A DNA stretch of 45,686 nucleotides from a virus: the IMG/VR virus record IMGVR_UViG_3300010149_000035, positions 1 to 45,686 of that record. One strand, written 5' to 3'. Below the pieces are notes generated by a model. That model saw only the letters and a list, made by a program, of their open reading frames with translations. It was not told the DNA's origin and did not search any database. This document shows, one piece after another, positions 18,901 to 25,155 of the stretch. Each line of letters begins with the position of its first letter. Position 1 is the first letter of the stretch. The position numbers and the translations under genes were made by a program.

Positions 18901-20151
18901 GGAAGAAAAAGATTACAACCACAAAAGCTTGCTCTTAGTCTTGGTGCCGCATCATTGGGAATGCTTTACGAAATGTATAACATTTTAATGAGTGCAGAAG
19001 ATGAGGACGGTGAACTGGTATTAAATAAAATCCCAGACTGGGAAAGAAATAGAAATATGATTTTTGTCATGCCAGATGAAATTAATATGAAAGCTGGAGA
19101 GGGACTAGAAGTTAAAAAGCATGGTGAGGTTAAAAAATACATGAAGGGAGATAATCCTTTTGCTATCGCTATACCTTTGGCTTATGGTTATAACACTCAC
19201 TTTAATATGGGTAGGCTTTTCGTTGATACGCAGGCACATAAAATGTTTCCAGAGAAATTCGATAAGCCTATAATGTCTTTAGAAAAAGCTGGATATGAGC
19301 TAGCTGACGGATTTATAACATCTTTTTCACCAATATCACCTGTTGATACAAGTGCTACAGGTTTAGAGGGCTTAATATCTAGATCTAGAGCTTTTGCACC
19401 ATCCGCTGTTGTAAGACCTTTGCTAGATATAGCAGCAAATGAAACTTATTTTGGAGGTCCAATTACTAAAAAAGATTTCCCGTATGCACCAAAAGAACCT
19501 AAATTTAAAAAAGCTTTTAGGGGAACAGAAAAAGCATATGTTGATTTTACCAAAGCACTTAATGAAATGTCTGGTGGTAACGATTATAGGTCTGGTTGGG
19601 CTGACTTAGATCCAAATAATTTAAAATATTTTATAGACTACCATCTTGGTGGAGCGGGTAGAACTATTACTAGAACAGCCGATCTCCCAAGAAAAATAAA
19701 AGAGGGAATTTTAACATTAGAAGATATTCCAGTAATTAGATCTTTTGTTGCACAGCCAAAACCATACATGAATGGTGAGTTGTATTACGATAGAAAGGAC
19801 AATATAGAGGCTTTAGCTTATGAATATAAAAACCTAGACCCCGATCAAAAACGAGAGTTCAAGAAAAAAGAAAACATGAAAATCGTTAAGCTGGGTGACT
19901 ATATGTCTCCTCTTGAGAAAAAAATATTTAATAAAAGATCAGAAAAAGCAAAAGATGCTACCAGACCAGCACTGTTACAGGCAGAAAAAGAACTTAAAAA
20001 AGTTAGAGATAAAATGACAACTGCCAGAAATCTATATGAAATAAAAGATCCTGACAAATATTCAGAACTTATGAGAAAGTACGATGAAGAAGTTCAAGAA
20101 ATTTATCAAGAGTTCAACAAAAAATATAATAAGGTTAAATCTAAGAACTAA
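12964..20151 (+). CDS. Giant polyvalent internal virion protein with zincin-like protease motif
   Basis: At 2395 residues from a GTG start this is the largest gene. It has the look of phage polyvalent proteins, which string enzyme domains together and are injected with the DNA. A zincin motif HELGHH lies at residues 665-670, with a SETFAQMYD stretch near 766 that could give the third zinc ligand. Residues about 900-1065 resemble a domain seen in other phage polyproteins (SSKAILDITNNN, ITSPSTSVEVNT). A region near 1935-1975 (NFDRRGEWGQEIGALLMFFNP) resembles a large-polyvalent-protein-associated domain, possibly LPD38. The rest is mostly charged helix. It probably protects or delivers the incoming genome and may remodel host proteins. 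Domain names beyond the HExxH motif are tentative. Confidence 0.75.
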   Translation: MAEYKFGVLPEEENEEQLVTEEEQEYKFGQSLEPREQDPLTQESKSRLQKTPQYFKQAGIDLVKSFAGIPGDFLNSLKRQAFDDLLNDLNAQVDDSEDTNSLKNQLTRDRFIGYGFIRSQIEQDVGLKRSFFGSGDLALSGRAAKSKEELQTIREETQKQFIAWRDEWDKEHKEERALQQKRYKEAGFTDRTDQTITGAITSIGLVAPSLIAAYATKDFRLAYSSLPIFGTLTYGEVFEDSIARGLSIEDAYANAKIQATSEVVTELLPAMKLAKGINIFNKGPGDDYVKKILNNGAHAFIADATGEQVNTLIQSSSNAYFDNQDQLRIAFDNMNNPFYEGRKIHEIVGDNMAHTLLATTIAGGTMTGINTTIQLSPEIKTALKNKGEQEGQQILDELSNLVTNKDMTKIALDKASARLNTPELKNNKSLDPMQIIAEEILNIEYVGKTEVPVTEDLSFEQEVKTKFNKPEEIKPEYQFGATDQLVSMPRKEAGKETSEINLDTANLSETINKTQKNIELSLPTSSPINIQTIQNDAYDFNEVNLVENYVIDSRKFDPELFNDLPVRFSDTNLYRVRDFELEEKSNIAKAFIDINKAGVPMDVFSDLQFIGTHVKDNRFKDYTPAYGTYMPQIQGISLSPITGLGNLNFENQLGAKIQLRDTFIHELGHHIDFTIGKDLSVQDKNIFTPVTAKSPLFNIPNMTFENGVMNIDENSGGPVIREALQILQGSLNTPEDYYGGNMLSYPLGELIANGDQLTPGQQKAIKSETFAQMYDLYNTNRELVREKAPETFNLIERINDAISVDGTTAKNEGVQRVFQSPSAKRSYEVPDTGPAVEQAEVSPEEQRARPRVEEQTREDDGDSVRPEISRIVGAPPGVDNQRKVGALRRKVKGLVKEGEPNRFWYEESSKAILDITNNNIEDADKLAQAIAITSPSTSVEVNTTFALQAYYQYKAGQPIETGRYPQEMSKKLEQAFAGQEWKGKKTDKFYNNLMRVIDPSRAQGVTVDLWMMRLFGYGKDTVNITEYRFVEEEINKIADEIGWEPQQVQAAAWVAGKAREEGTEVVEAGFNFSDALQKNLGQISTETIPGRTNNHMNEMFEAPYEQVQEYHVNASKAILDQDGNDIIAQRLGILSPGMFEAPGYYEGKLSPGTQIEIAVPQARKTKDQVIQPEAEDLIKAYASVYGILFKQDAVGYHKPFYQTNIPKSKRNIHEARIGRQVTNEEIQSLADAMERISGKNYLNPIPAPKGVRFINFAQEDGINNIQFSKLVDKVLNEVELASNIEVIEAGSALGYVTNDWSQNKNGENYPQTSLEGRPDLQEKVRDIVRELQPRIDEVDTTLSEKYGWTRDESINSDYREPGEIARKPEDPELDLSFEITKPPAPPGKPPSENYEWTSGDELNANLMLQKFLTKIQNQYERQVVLEEVIEDQLGMGILKDLDLSVVDKTDLMKSIVGDRMLKVSEEMETTLEEMFGLADNSYANINEFLYNLHAPERNKYIYQERRAKVDAAIEKYGDNPTPAQKAQITRLTNLAKPFIDNGSGIKTEEAIQTLKEKYGIEYNDKNDSIEAINETGKKYLRVSELSNNFIQGTRNVYTKGGLVSEENIDDWSDRYKYYVPLSGFAADTNVDGLPNRKGKGLSVYGLEVPKAKGRTSMAGDPIIQMYKQRENAVVRDEKNSVVKTLADQARTFKNPAVYETLDKVPKEAKQRPEWDPIRQSAYVFFKEDGKQKSVVIRDERLARALQHLDTQGMNSVLQTIAIATRFMSVMNTGYNPDFVFPNFSRDGYAAAASALGEQSTKGGRIYGSKIVWKSMKNVFPRLGELYTYYRKGPEAIKDPGARKMIETYHAMGAKTSYFEFLDTDKLTKNFTALSKYRAGKISAQDLKRNTLDLVGDINNAIENGWRYSQFTEYVKQVGGIDNVSQTNLKRAAVQAKNASVNFDRRGEWGQEIGALLMFFNPAVQGSVQFMRGQNIFTKRGRKRLQPQKLALSLGAASLGMLYEMYNILMSAEDEDGELVLNKIPDWERNRNMIFVMPDEINMKAGEGLEVKKHGEVKKYMKGDNPFAIAIPLAYGYNTHFNMGRLFVDTQAHKMFPEKFDKPIMSLEKAGYELADGFITSFSPISPVDTSATGLEGLISRSRAFAPSAVVRPLLDIAANETYFGGPITKKDFPYAPKEPKFKKAFRGTEKAYVDFTKALNEMSGGNDYRSGWADLDPNNLKYFIDYHLGGAGRTITRTADLPRKIKEGILTLEDIPVIRSFVAQPKPYMNGELYYDRKDNIEALAYEYKNLDPDQKREFKKKENMKIVKLGDYMSPLEKKIFNKRSEKAKDATRPALLQAEKELKKVRDKMTTARNLYEIKDPDKYSELMRKYDEEVQEIYQEFNKKYNKVKSKN

Positions 20152-20224
20152 GTCGCAGAGCCAGTAGTCATCCACTGCGAGGGAATATGAATTTGAAAAC
20201 CAGCCCTGCTGAAGGTTTAAGTAA
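20152..20224 (+). other. Structured 73-nt linker between convergent genes; possible attP or terminator
   Basis: This gap lies between the convergent giant virion gene and the integrase. It holds two inverted repeats: TCGCAG/CTGCGA with a 16-nt loop (20153-20180), and a second hairpin AAACC...GGTTT with an inner CAGC/GCTG (about 20196-20219). No T-run follows on the plus strand, so it is not a standard intrinsic terminator. Position next to the integrase 3' end is typical for a phage attachment site, but I cannot recognise a tRNA-derived core. Function unassigned. Confidence 0.3.
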
Positions 20225-21025
20225 CTAAGATATCAGAGTATTACTTGCCTCACAAGCATCGCTCAAATAATCTTTTGATAGGTGTGCATACCTATTTACT
20301 ATATTGAAGTCGGACCACCCACCAAGATGTTGTAACGTATGTAAAGGAGTACCATTTTGTACATGGTGAGTAGCCCAAGTATGTCTGATGTCATGCCATC
20401 TAAAGCCATTCAGTCCAGCTCTATCTAATGCACTATACCAAGCAGTGTTAGACGCTCTATTCATTTTTCTACCAGCATAGGTAAAAACATAAGGACTAGA
20501 CCTTTCAATTGATTCTAGGAGCTCTCTGCATTTAGCATTTAGAGGCACAGATAACCCTCTGCCGTTCTTGGTTTCAGTTCCATCAATTGATATCTGATCT
20601 TTTTTAATGTCTGACCATTTAAGATTAAAGCAGTTGGACATTCTAACCCCAGTGAGGAGTGAGAATATAAATGGTTTCTGCAAATGAAGGGGGAGTTCTC
20701 TTTGCAGTTTTTTTATATCCTCAAGAGTAAAGTATTTATTTCTTTTGGGGGATTCTTTTACTCTTTTAATAATGGGCTTAGCGTCCAACCACCCTAACTC
20801 TTCATATGCATACATAAGTATTGCACGGAAGTAGCTTAAATATCTATTTACTGTTCCTGGTGATCCCTTGATACCAGACCTAGCACTAGCTATTTGTTCT
20901 TTATTAATATCTTTAATGTCCATGTCTGCAAACAATGGCTCAAAGTATTTTCTATAGGTAAAATCATTCTTACCCATTTTATTAAACCTATAATATTCTT
21001 TTATTGCGTCAGTTAATGTTTTCAT
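20225..21025 (-). CDS. int: Tyrosine-family site-specific integrase
   Basis: Catalyses integration and excision of the phage genome at an att site. The 266-residue protein has an N-terminal SAM-like core-binding domain (about 1-85) and a C-terminal catalytic domain. Active-site residues are present: R128 (LLTGVRMS), K153, H211 and R214 (HDIRHTWATHH), W237 (LGGW) at the second His/Trp position, and the nucleophile Y246 (NRYAHLS). There is no separate arm-binding domain, so it is a compact integrase. Its start overlaps the stop of a 40-residue ORF (ATGA). A promoter lies just upstream of that ORF. Confidence 0.93.
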   Translation of the reverse strand: MKTLTDAIKEYYRFNKMGKNDFTYRKYFEPLFADMDIKDINKEQIASARSGIKGSPGTVNRYLSYFRAILMYAYEELGWLDAKPIIKRVKESPKRNKYFTLEDIKKLQRELPLHLQKPFIFSLLTGVRMSNCFNLKWSDIKKDQISIDGTETKNGRGLSVPLNAKCRELLESIERSSPYVFTYAGRKMNRASNTAWYSALDRAGLNGFRWHDIRHTWATHHVQNGTPLHTLQHLGGWSDFNIVNRYAHLSKDYLSDACEASNTLIS

Positions 21026-21144
21026 TTTTTATTTTTTGCAATTAATATTTTCTCATGCTGAGTCCATATTTTTTTAAACTCAGAATCTTTTGATTTTTTT
21101 TTAGCTTTTTTTATTGCGTTAATTTTTTTTGTTAAACCGTTCAT
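21022..21144 (-). CDS. Small lysine-rich protein coupled to the integrase
   Basis: A 40-residue ORF with a GGGGGA ribosome site 3 bases from its ATG; its stop overlaps the integrase start (ATGA). It is very basic (about one third Lys) with one Trp, IWTQHEK. The coupling to int and the small basic character would suit a recombination directionality factor or DNA-binding helper, but no known excisionase motif is visible. Confidence 0.55.
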   Translation of the reverse strand: MNGLTKKINAIKKAKKKSKDSEFKKIWTQHEKILIAKNKK

Positions 21145-21166
21145 TATTTTCCCCCATTAAATATTT

Positions 21167-21206
21167 TGTGTATACATTATAAACATGTATTACACATTAT
21201 TGTCAA
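21167..21206 (-). promoter_or_regulatory. Promoter for the integrase pair, with overlapping inverted repeat
   Basis: On the minus strand a perfect -35 TTGACA (21201-21206) is followed after 19 nt by a perfect -10 TATAAT (21176-21181); the spacing is slightly long. An imperfect inverted repeat, TGTGTA(A)TACAT, occupies 21167-21177 and 21185-21196 and straddles the -10, so a repressor could block it. The -35 lies in the last codons of the upstream nuclease gene. Confidence 0.55.
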
Positions 21207-21651
21207 TAACATATTTTTTAAATAGGTTTACAGGAATCAAGCAAGCCTTTTTAGTCTGATCATCTCCTTCGCCCAGTACATCCTGGACCCTTATGTTATT
21301 TAGTAAAATGCACTCTAATATTTTCTTTGGTTTTATCCACAGGTTTTCTACACCAGTGTGTATGATCCAGTAGTCAGCCTCAGTAGAGAGCAAAGCAGAC
21401 GGCTTACCAAACATATATAGTTCAATAATAATATTGCCAGTCTCTTGGCTCTTGTAGTCAACCTTAACTTCTACCTTAAGATCTTTCTCTGGTATAAATA
21501 TGTCGTAAGGCTTGAACTTTCCTGGTATTAAAACAGCACTAGGATATTTTTTATGAATTGATTTTAAGATCCTGTTTTCTAACTCTTGTCCAGTTAGAAG
21601 ATCTTTTTTGAAAGCTCTACTCGAACTTGTTTTTGATTTCTGCGTAATCAT
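21190..21651 (-). CDS. PD-(D/E)XK-fold nuclease
   Basis: The 153-residue protein has the core of a PD-(D/E)XK nuclease: a helix with a conserved-type Glu (E24), then KPYD50-IFIP and LKVE61-VK63, giving the D...E-x-K metal site. Such phage enzymes act as Holliday-junction resolvases or replication and recombination nucleases. It sits in the recombination cluster with the YqaJ exonuclease and the ERF annealing protein, which fits. It overlaps the DUF1289-like gene by 35 nt. Confidence 0.7.
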   Translation of the reverse strand: MITQKSKTSSSRAFKKDLLTGQELENRILKSIHKKYPSAVLIPGKFKPYDIFIPEKDLKVEVKVDYKSQETGNIIIELYMFGKPSALLSTEADYWIIHTGVENLWIKPKKILECILLNNIRVQDVLGEGDDQTKKACLIPVNLFKKYVIDNNV

Positions 21652-22105
21652 TTTCAGACATTATTGATTGAACTGATATGTCATTAAACTTATGTTTTGA
21701 CTCAGCTATCTTGTTCAATAATGCTATGCATTTATGATCTTGTGGATACATTTCTGATTGATGGGTTGCGACTTGAGTTATCCTCTTAATCACATCACCA
21801 ACAGTAAGATTGTCTATTGTTTTCAATTTTTGTAGTTCCCTCCATCTATCTTCCTGAGAAGATACCTGCCTTATTTTATAACCTTCAGCGGCATTTTTGA
21901 TGTTGATAATTTTTCTTTTTAATTCTGGAAGTTTATTCCATTGGCGTATTTCGTCCTCGTGTCTACCACAAGTTTTACATCTAATATCGCCTATTGTTGT
22001 GGAGCAGACTCCACCATTACAGGGTGATCCTGATAGGGAAGACTCCCCTAGTACAGATGAGAGCCTCTCAGAACCTGAGAGACTCTTTTCTAGTTTTGCA
22101 TTCAT
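21617..22105 (-). CDS. DUF1289-like cysteine-cluster protein
   Basis: A 162-residue protein. Residues 29-58 carry a DUF1289-type zinc/metal cluster: C29, C34, C43 and C46, with DIRCKTCGRHEDEIRQW. The remainder is helical and charged. DUF1289 proteins are small bacterial proteins of unknown function; here the motif is fused to a long C-terminal helical part. It overlaps both neighbours, so it belongs to the recombination operon. Function unknown. Confidence 0.6.
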   Translation of the reverse strand: MNAKLEKSLSGSERLSSVLGESSLSGSPCNGGVCSTTIGDIRCKTCGRHEDEIRQWNKLPELKRKIINIKNAAEGYKIRQVSSQEDRWRELQKLKTIDNLTVGDVIKRITQVATHQSEMYPQDHKCIALLNKIAESKHKFNDISVQSIMSENDYAEIKNKFE

Positions 22106-22425
22106 TTGCTTTCTTTAGATGAACCAGCTCCATTTGTGTTCTTTGTATCTGATTCTACCGCATCTTCAGCTTGTTGTACAACCGTGTACTTCTCTGGGAG
22201 AAGACCTGTAAGTTGATTTTGGTCAACCTGATTTCCTAGTTGAACAAGTCTTATAACCTCAGTAAGCAAAGGCATGATGCTGCTTGAATGAAAATTAAGA
22301 ACATTCAAACGATTAACCGCTTCTTTAGATAAACTATCGACTTCATATTCTCTAGCTTCTCCATCTACGTTTAAGGTGATATTTTTTACAGCCTCTTCAC
22401 CACCAGGCGTTACAATTTTACCCAT
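22102..22425 (-). CDS. Small acidic phage protein, DUF6447-like N-terminus
   Basis: A 107-residue protein. The first 70 residues (short beta turn with NVDGEAREYEVDSLS, then a helix) resemble small proteins of the DUF6447 type. The C-terminal 30 residues are low-complexity and acidic. It overlaps the next gene by 4 nt (ATGA). No catalytic residues are visible. It is likely a recombination-operon accessory protein. Confidence 0.5.
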   Translation of the reverse strand: MGKIVTPGGEEAVKNITLNVDGEAREYEVDSLSKEAVNRLNVLNFHSSSIMPLLTEVIRLVQLGNQVDQNQLTGLLPEKYTVVQQAEDAVESDTKNTNGAGSSKESK

Positions 22426-22433
22426 ATTTCCTC

Positions 22434-22694
22434 CTAGAAAGGTAAGTCATCTTCCGTAATGTCCTTTGGGAACACTTCATTAGATTTTGGTTTTACACTC
22501 TGTGCTTCTTTAGGTGTTAAAGCAAAGCTTAAAGCAGGTGCTTTATCTGGTGCACCTGGAGATCTTCTCCACGCACTAACCCAAAAATCTGCTCCGTTTA
22601 CATTAAGCTCTCCCCTGAAGTCAGGATGTTTTTCAGTTTCTTTTTTATCGTTTTTCCAAATCGCACCGCGATTGGTATTATCATATTCAGCCAT
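22434..22694 (-). CDS. Small DUF736-like protein
   Basis: Starting at the ATG at 22694, which has an AGGAGA ribosome site, gives 86 residues opening MAEYDNTNRGAIWKND. The pattern GAIWKND...HPDFRGELNVNGADFWVSAW resembles DUF736-type small beta-barrel proteins of phages and mobile elements. In the middle of an exonuclease/annealing operon, a single-strand DNA-binding or recombination helper role is possible but unproven. An in-frame upstream start at 22721 lies inside the previous gene and is less likely. Confidence 0.6.
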   Translation of the reverse strand: MAEYDNTNRGAIWKNDKKETEKHPDFRGELNVNGADFWVSAWRRSPGAPDKAPALSFALTPKEAQSVKPKSNEVFPKDITEDDLPF

Positions 22695-22695
22695 T

Positions 22696-22863
22696 CTATT
22701 TCTCCTTATCAGCCCAGTCATCTAAAATCTTGTTAACCATATAGGCAACCTTACGATCATAAAACCTATGACCAGCCTTTTTACTGGCAGACACTAGTTT
22801 ATCGTAAGTGGATTTATTAATCCTTGAACTAATTGATTTTTTTTCATTTTTATTAATAGTCAT
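22696..22863 (-). CDS. Small ribbon-helix-helix-like protein
   Basis: A 55-residue basic ORF placed exactly between the exonuclease stop and the DUF736-like gene, one base from the latter's start. The sequence SISSRINKSTYDKLVSASKK and later RKVAYMVNKILDDW has the strand-helix-helix pattern of small ribbon-helix-helix DNA-binding proteins. It might regulate the recombination genes. A GGAGGAAT-type ribosome site precedes it. Confidence 0.55.
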   Translation of the reverse strand: MTINKNEKKSISSRINKSTYDKLVSASKKAGHRFYDRKVAYMVNKILDDWADKEK

Positions 22864-23802
22864 TTATTCCTCCAGTAGTTTGGTATAAATTCTGGTGTCG
22901 CCCTCTGACCTATAGCCTTCCATAATGTCAAAAGGAATATCCTGATCCTTTACCAATCTGGCGTAGTTTATTCGACCCCTAGCTTGTGTCATATGACATT
23001 TCACTCTTGAGGTACTAAATGCTCCTCCGTGCCTCTTCACAGCTTCGGCTGAAAGTTCTTTCTTTCTTTTATCAAGCAAGCTTTTCCTTTCGTTGAGCTC
23101 ATTTAGTTCGGTTAATACATCTGCAAGCTCTGACGTCTCATCATCATCATCTACAGATTTATAATTGACTCCTGGTTCTTCTTTTGTCTCTGACCACATA
23201 GCAATGTATTTGGGGTCTTTAGATGCATCTTTGTACCAGTCCATAAATTCCTTAGCTTTTGGTATGTAAATTTCTGCCCACCTAGGGTCTCTCTCTACCC
23301 ATTCTTGATAGTGTGCATCTTCATACCATTGAAAGAACAACATCTCATCTATATCCATGCACTCCATGCCCATTTGCATTTGATGCCAATAGTTTCTTTT
23401 CTGCTCTTTAACATTCTTAACTGGTTTGGTTTGCGGGCATTTAATTTCAACAGCAGAAACTTTTCCATTTCTACCAGAAACAATAACTCCGTCAGGGGAC
23501 ATACCCAACCAATCATGTTCAGGGTGCACAACAAAAGATGGCTGAGTTATTTTATAACCCATGCTCTTTAATTGTTCTAAAGCAACTGGTTCGTGATTAC
23601 TACCATAGGTAATAGCAAACATGGCTCTCTGATCAAAAGGGTCTTGAGATAAGTTGTGAGCCTCTCTATAGATATCTCTACCCAAAGCTTCCCATTGGTT
23701 TCCTTTAGCCCACATACACTCTTTGACGGCACGAGGTAGCCTTGTACCAGTTATTCTGTTTTTTCTTTGATCATGCCATTCAGGAGTACCTTGTTTAATC
23801 AT
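22864..23802 (-). CDS. YqaJ/lambda-exonuclease-like recombinase exonuclease
   Basis: A 312-residue 5'-3' exonuclease of the YqaJ family, which resects double-stranded ends for single-strand annealing. N-terminal hallmarks are GTPEWHDQRKNRITGTRLP. Catalytic residues appear in YGSNHEP (Glu), WLGMSPDG (Asp) and AVEIKCPQ (E-x-K). It overlaps the ERF gene by 8 nt; exonuclease plus annealing protein form a Red-like two-component recombination system. Confidence 0.9.
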   Translation of the reverse strand: MIKQGTPEWHDQRKNRITGTRLPRAVKECMWAKGNQWEALGRDIYREAHNLSQDPFDQRAMFAITYGSNHEPVALEQLKSMGYKITQPSFVVHPEHDWLGMSPDGVIVSGRNGKVSAVEIKCPQTKPVKNVKEQKRNYWHQMQMGMECMDIDEMLFFQWYEDAHYQEWVERDPRWAEIYIPKAKEFMDWYKDASKDPKYIAMWSETKEEPGVNYKSVDDDDETSELADVLTELNELNERKSLLDKRKKELSAEAVKRHGGAFSTSRVKCHMTQARGRINYARLVKDQDIPFDIMEGYRSEGDTRIYTKLLEE

Positions 23803-24418
23803 TCTTGTACACCTTTGTAAATGCCAACACTAATTGTTTTTTGATCTCATCATCGCCACTTAAGTTAGCCACCTTTTCATATTTCTTATATATCTCTTTG
23901 GCTTTTTCCTTATTTGCACATGCTTTTATTTCTTTAGTGAAGTCATCAACCATAACGGCTGTTTCGTCTACCTCTTCAGCAGGTGCTCCCTGATCAATGC
24001 CTTCAAGTTCAGGCTCTACGACACCCTCAAAAGGTACGCAAAAAGTTTCAAGCAAAGCGTTACGATATGCAAAAGATCTTGCAGACTCCAAGTCTTTACC
24101 TTGTTGTGACTTGCTGTGCCCAACATAAGACCTGTCAACATAAGACCCATCTTCAGTACATATAAACCTTAAGGTTCCAACAACTCTTGTGAGTGTTGAT
24201 CTTCCATCGTCTAAAAATTTAGTTGATACTTTAAGATCAGGTTGGACCAAAGTTAGTATGTTGTTATCATGCAGTGGTTTTGAAAAAGATTGTATGATCT
24301 GATCTATACCCCTGTATTTATATTTTTGAAATGTATTAACACCCTCTTTTGCAATTGGATTTTGATACATATAATTTTGCACATTTTTAAGTGCTGTATA
24401 TATTTCTTTATTACTCAT
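23795..24418 (-). CDS. erf: ERF-family single-strand annealing protein
   Basis: The ATG at 24418 follows a strong AGGAGG site and gives 207 residues. The N-terminal half matches the ERF superfamily: YTALKNVQNYM..., FQKYKYRGIDQIIQSFSKPLHDNNI, then a GTLRFICTEDG segment and SARSFAYRNALLE. It pairs with the YqaJ exonuclease for homologous recombination or genome circularisation. The C-terminal third is acidic and helical. It is the first gene of the minus-strand recombination/integration operon. Confidence 0.85.
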   Translation of the reverse strand: MSNKEIYTALKNVQNYMYQNPIAKEGVNTFQKYKYRGIDQIIQSFSKPLHDNNILTLVQPDLKVSTKFLDDGRSTLTRVVGTLRFICTEDGSYVDRSYVGHSKSQQGKDLESARSFAYRNALLETFCVPFEGVVEPELEGIDQGAPAEEVDETAVMVDDFTKEIKACANKEKAKEIYKKYEKVANLSGDDEIKKQLVLAFTKVYKND

Positions 24419-24435
24419 AAAAACCTCCTGCAAGA

Positions 24436-24516
24436 ATTGTAAACTTTTAATAAATTAAAAACAATACTTTACAATGATTTATATTTAAAGTTAATATACA
24501 CCAGTGAGGGAAAAAT
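24436..24516. promoter_or_regulatory. Divergent promoter region with inverted repeat
   Basis: This AT-rich gap separates the minus-strand erf operon from the plus-strand replication operon. Minus strand: -35 TTGTTT and -10 TACAAT with a 17-nt spacer. Plus strand: -35 TTTACA (24468-24473) and a TTAATA/TAATAT -10 about 17-18 nt on. An 8-bp inverted repeat, ATTGTAAA (24436-24443) and TTTACAAT (24468-24475), overlaps both promoters. This is a good place for one regulator to control both operons. Confidence 0.5.
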
Positions 24517-25155
24517 ATGTCGCTTGAATACATTACAAAAGTTTTAAAGGTTGAGGTAAATTCAACACAAAAATTATTGCTAATTGTTCTAGCTAATTAC
24601 TCTGATGAGTTTGGCACTTCATATCCCTCCCATAGAAAGTTGACTGAACTCACAGGACTTTCCCTCACAGCTATTAAAGACAATTTAAAAAAACTAAAAG
24701 ATATGGGTTATATAGATTGGGATCGTAGAGATAATACAAGCAATTTATATAAAATATTAGGGGGGTCGGCAGACGGCTATGGGGGGTCGGCAGGTGGCTA
24801 CAATACTAAAGCTTATACTAAAAATGAATTTATATTAGATATTGATTTGATAAATGAGATTTATAAAAGCAAATGTGATCAATCATTTTATGTACATTCA
24901 CAAAATGCACACAAGTATGTTGTTCCATATAAAAAACTAAAAGAGATAGCTAAATCTAAGAAGGGGTATGTCTCGCCCAAAACGGGGAGAAAAATAGATT
25001 TCACATCAAAAGACTTTTGGGAAGCTTACTTTGATATAGCAAACTCAGAAGGTCACAAGAAGTGGATAAGATCTTTTTGGAATGGAAAGCCTACACTTGG
25101 AACTATGTTAGGTATAAATCAATTTGATGCAATTATAGAGAGGAGACATGGATAA
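24517..25155 (+). CDS. HTH replication initiator-like protein
   Basis: The 212-residue protein opens with a winged-helix domain of the HTH_36 type (about 15-80: SYPSHRKLTELTGLSLTAIKDNLKKLKDMGYI). A Gly/Ser/Tyr linker follows (GGSADGYGGSAGGY), then a C-terminal region with KYVVPYKKLKEIAKSKKG and FWEAYFDIANSEGHKKWI. The architecture resembles phage and plasmid initiators that recruit DnaB. It overlaps the DnaB-helicase gene by 8 nt. The linker is encoded by a 21-nt direct repeat that looks like iterons. Confidence 0.72.
   Translation: MSLEYITKVLKVEVNSTQKLLLIVLANYSDEFGTSYPSHRKLTELTGLSLTAIKDNLKKLKDMGYIDWDRRDNTSNLYKILGGSADGYGGSAGGYNTKAYTKNEFILDIDLINEIYKSKCDQSFYVHSQNAHKYVVPYKKLKEIAKSKKGYVSPKTGRKIDFTSKDFWEAYFDIANSEGHKKWIRSFWNGKPTLGTMLGINQFDAIIERRHG
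24760..24801 (+). repeat. Two 21-bp iteron-like repeats inside the initiator gene; candidate origin
   Basis: Two adjacent 21-nt units, each starting GGGGGGTCGGCAG and ending GGCTA(T/C), differ at three positions. They are G/C-rich in a strongly AT-rich gene and are followed by an AT-only stretch (about 24802-24860). Initiator-binding repeats inside the initiator gene next to an AT-rich unwinding region are the arrangement of lambda oriO. That this is the origin is inference. Confidence 0.5.

Noticed and set aside
24602-24608. CTGATGA as a plus-strand hammerhead core
   Set aside because: No GAAA with a possible stem II follows and the bases are inside the initiator coding sequence.
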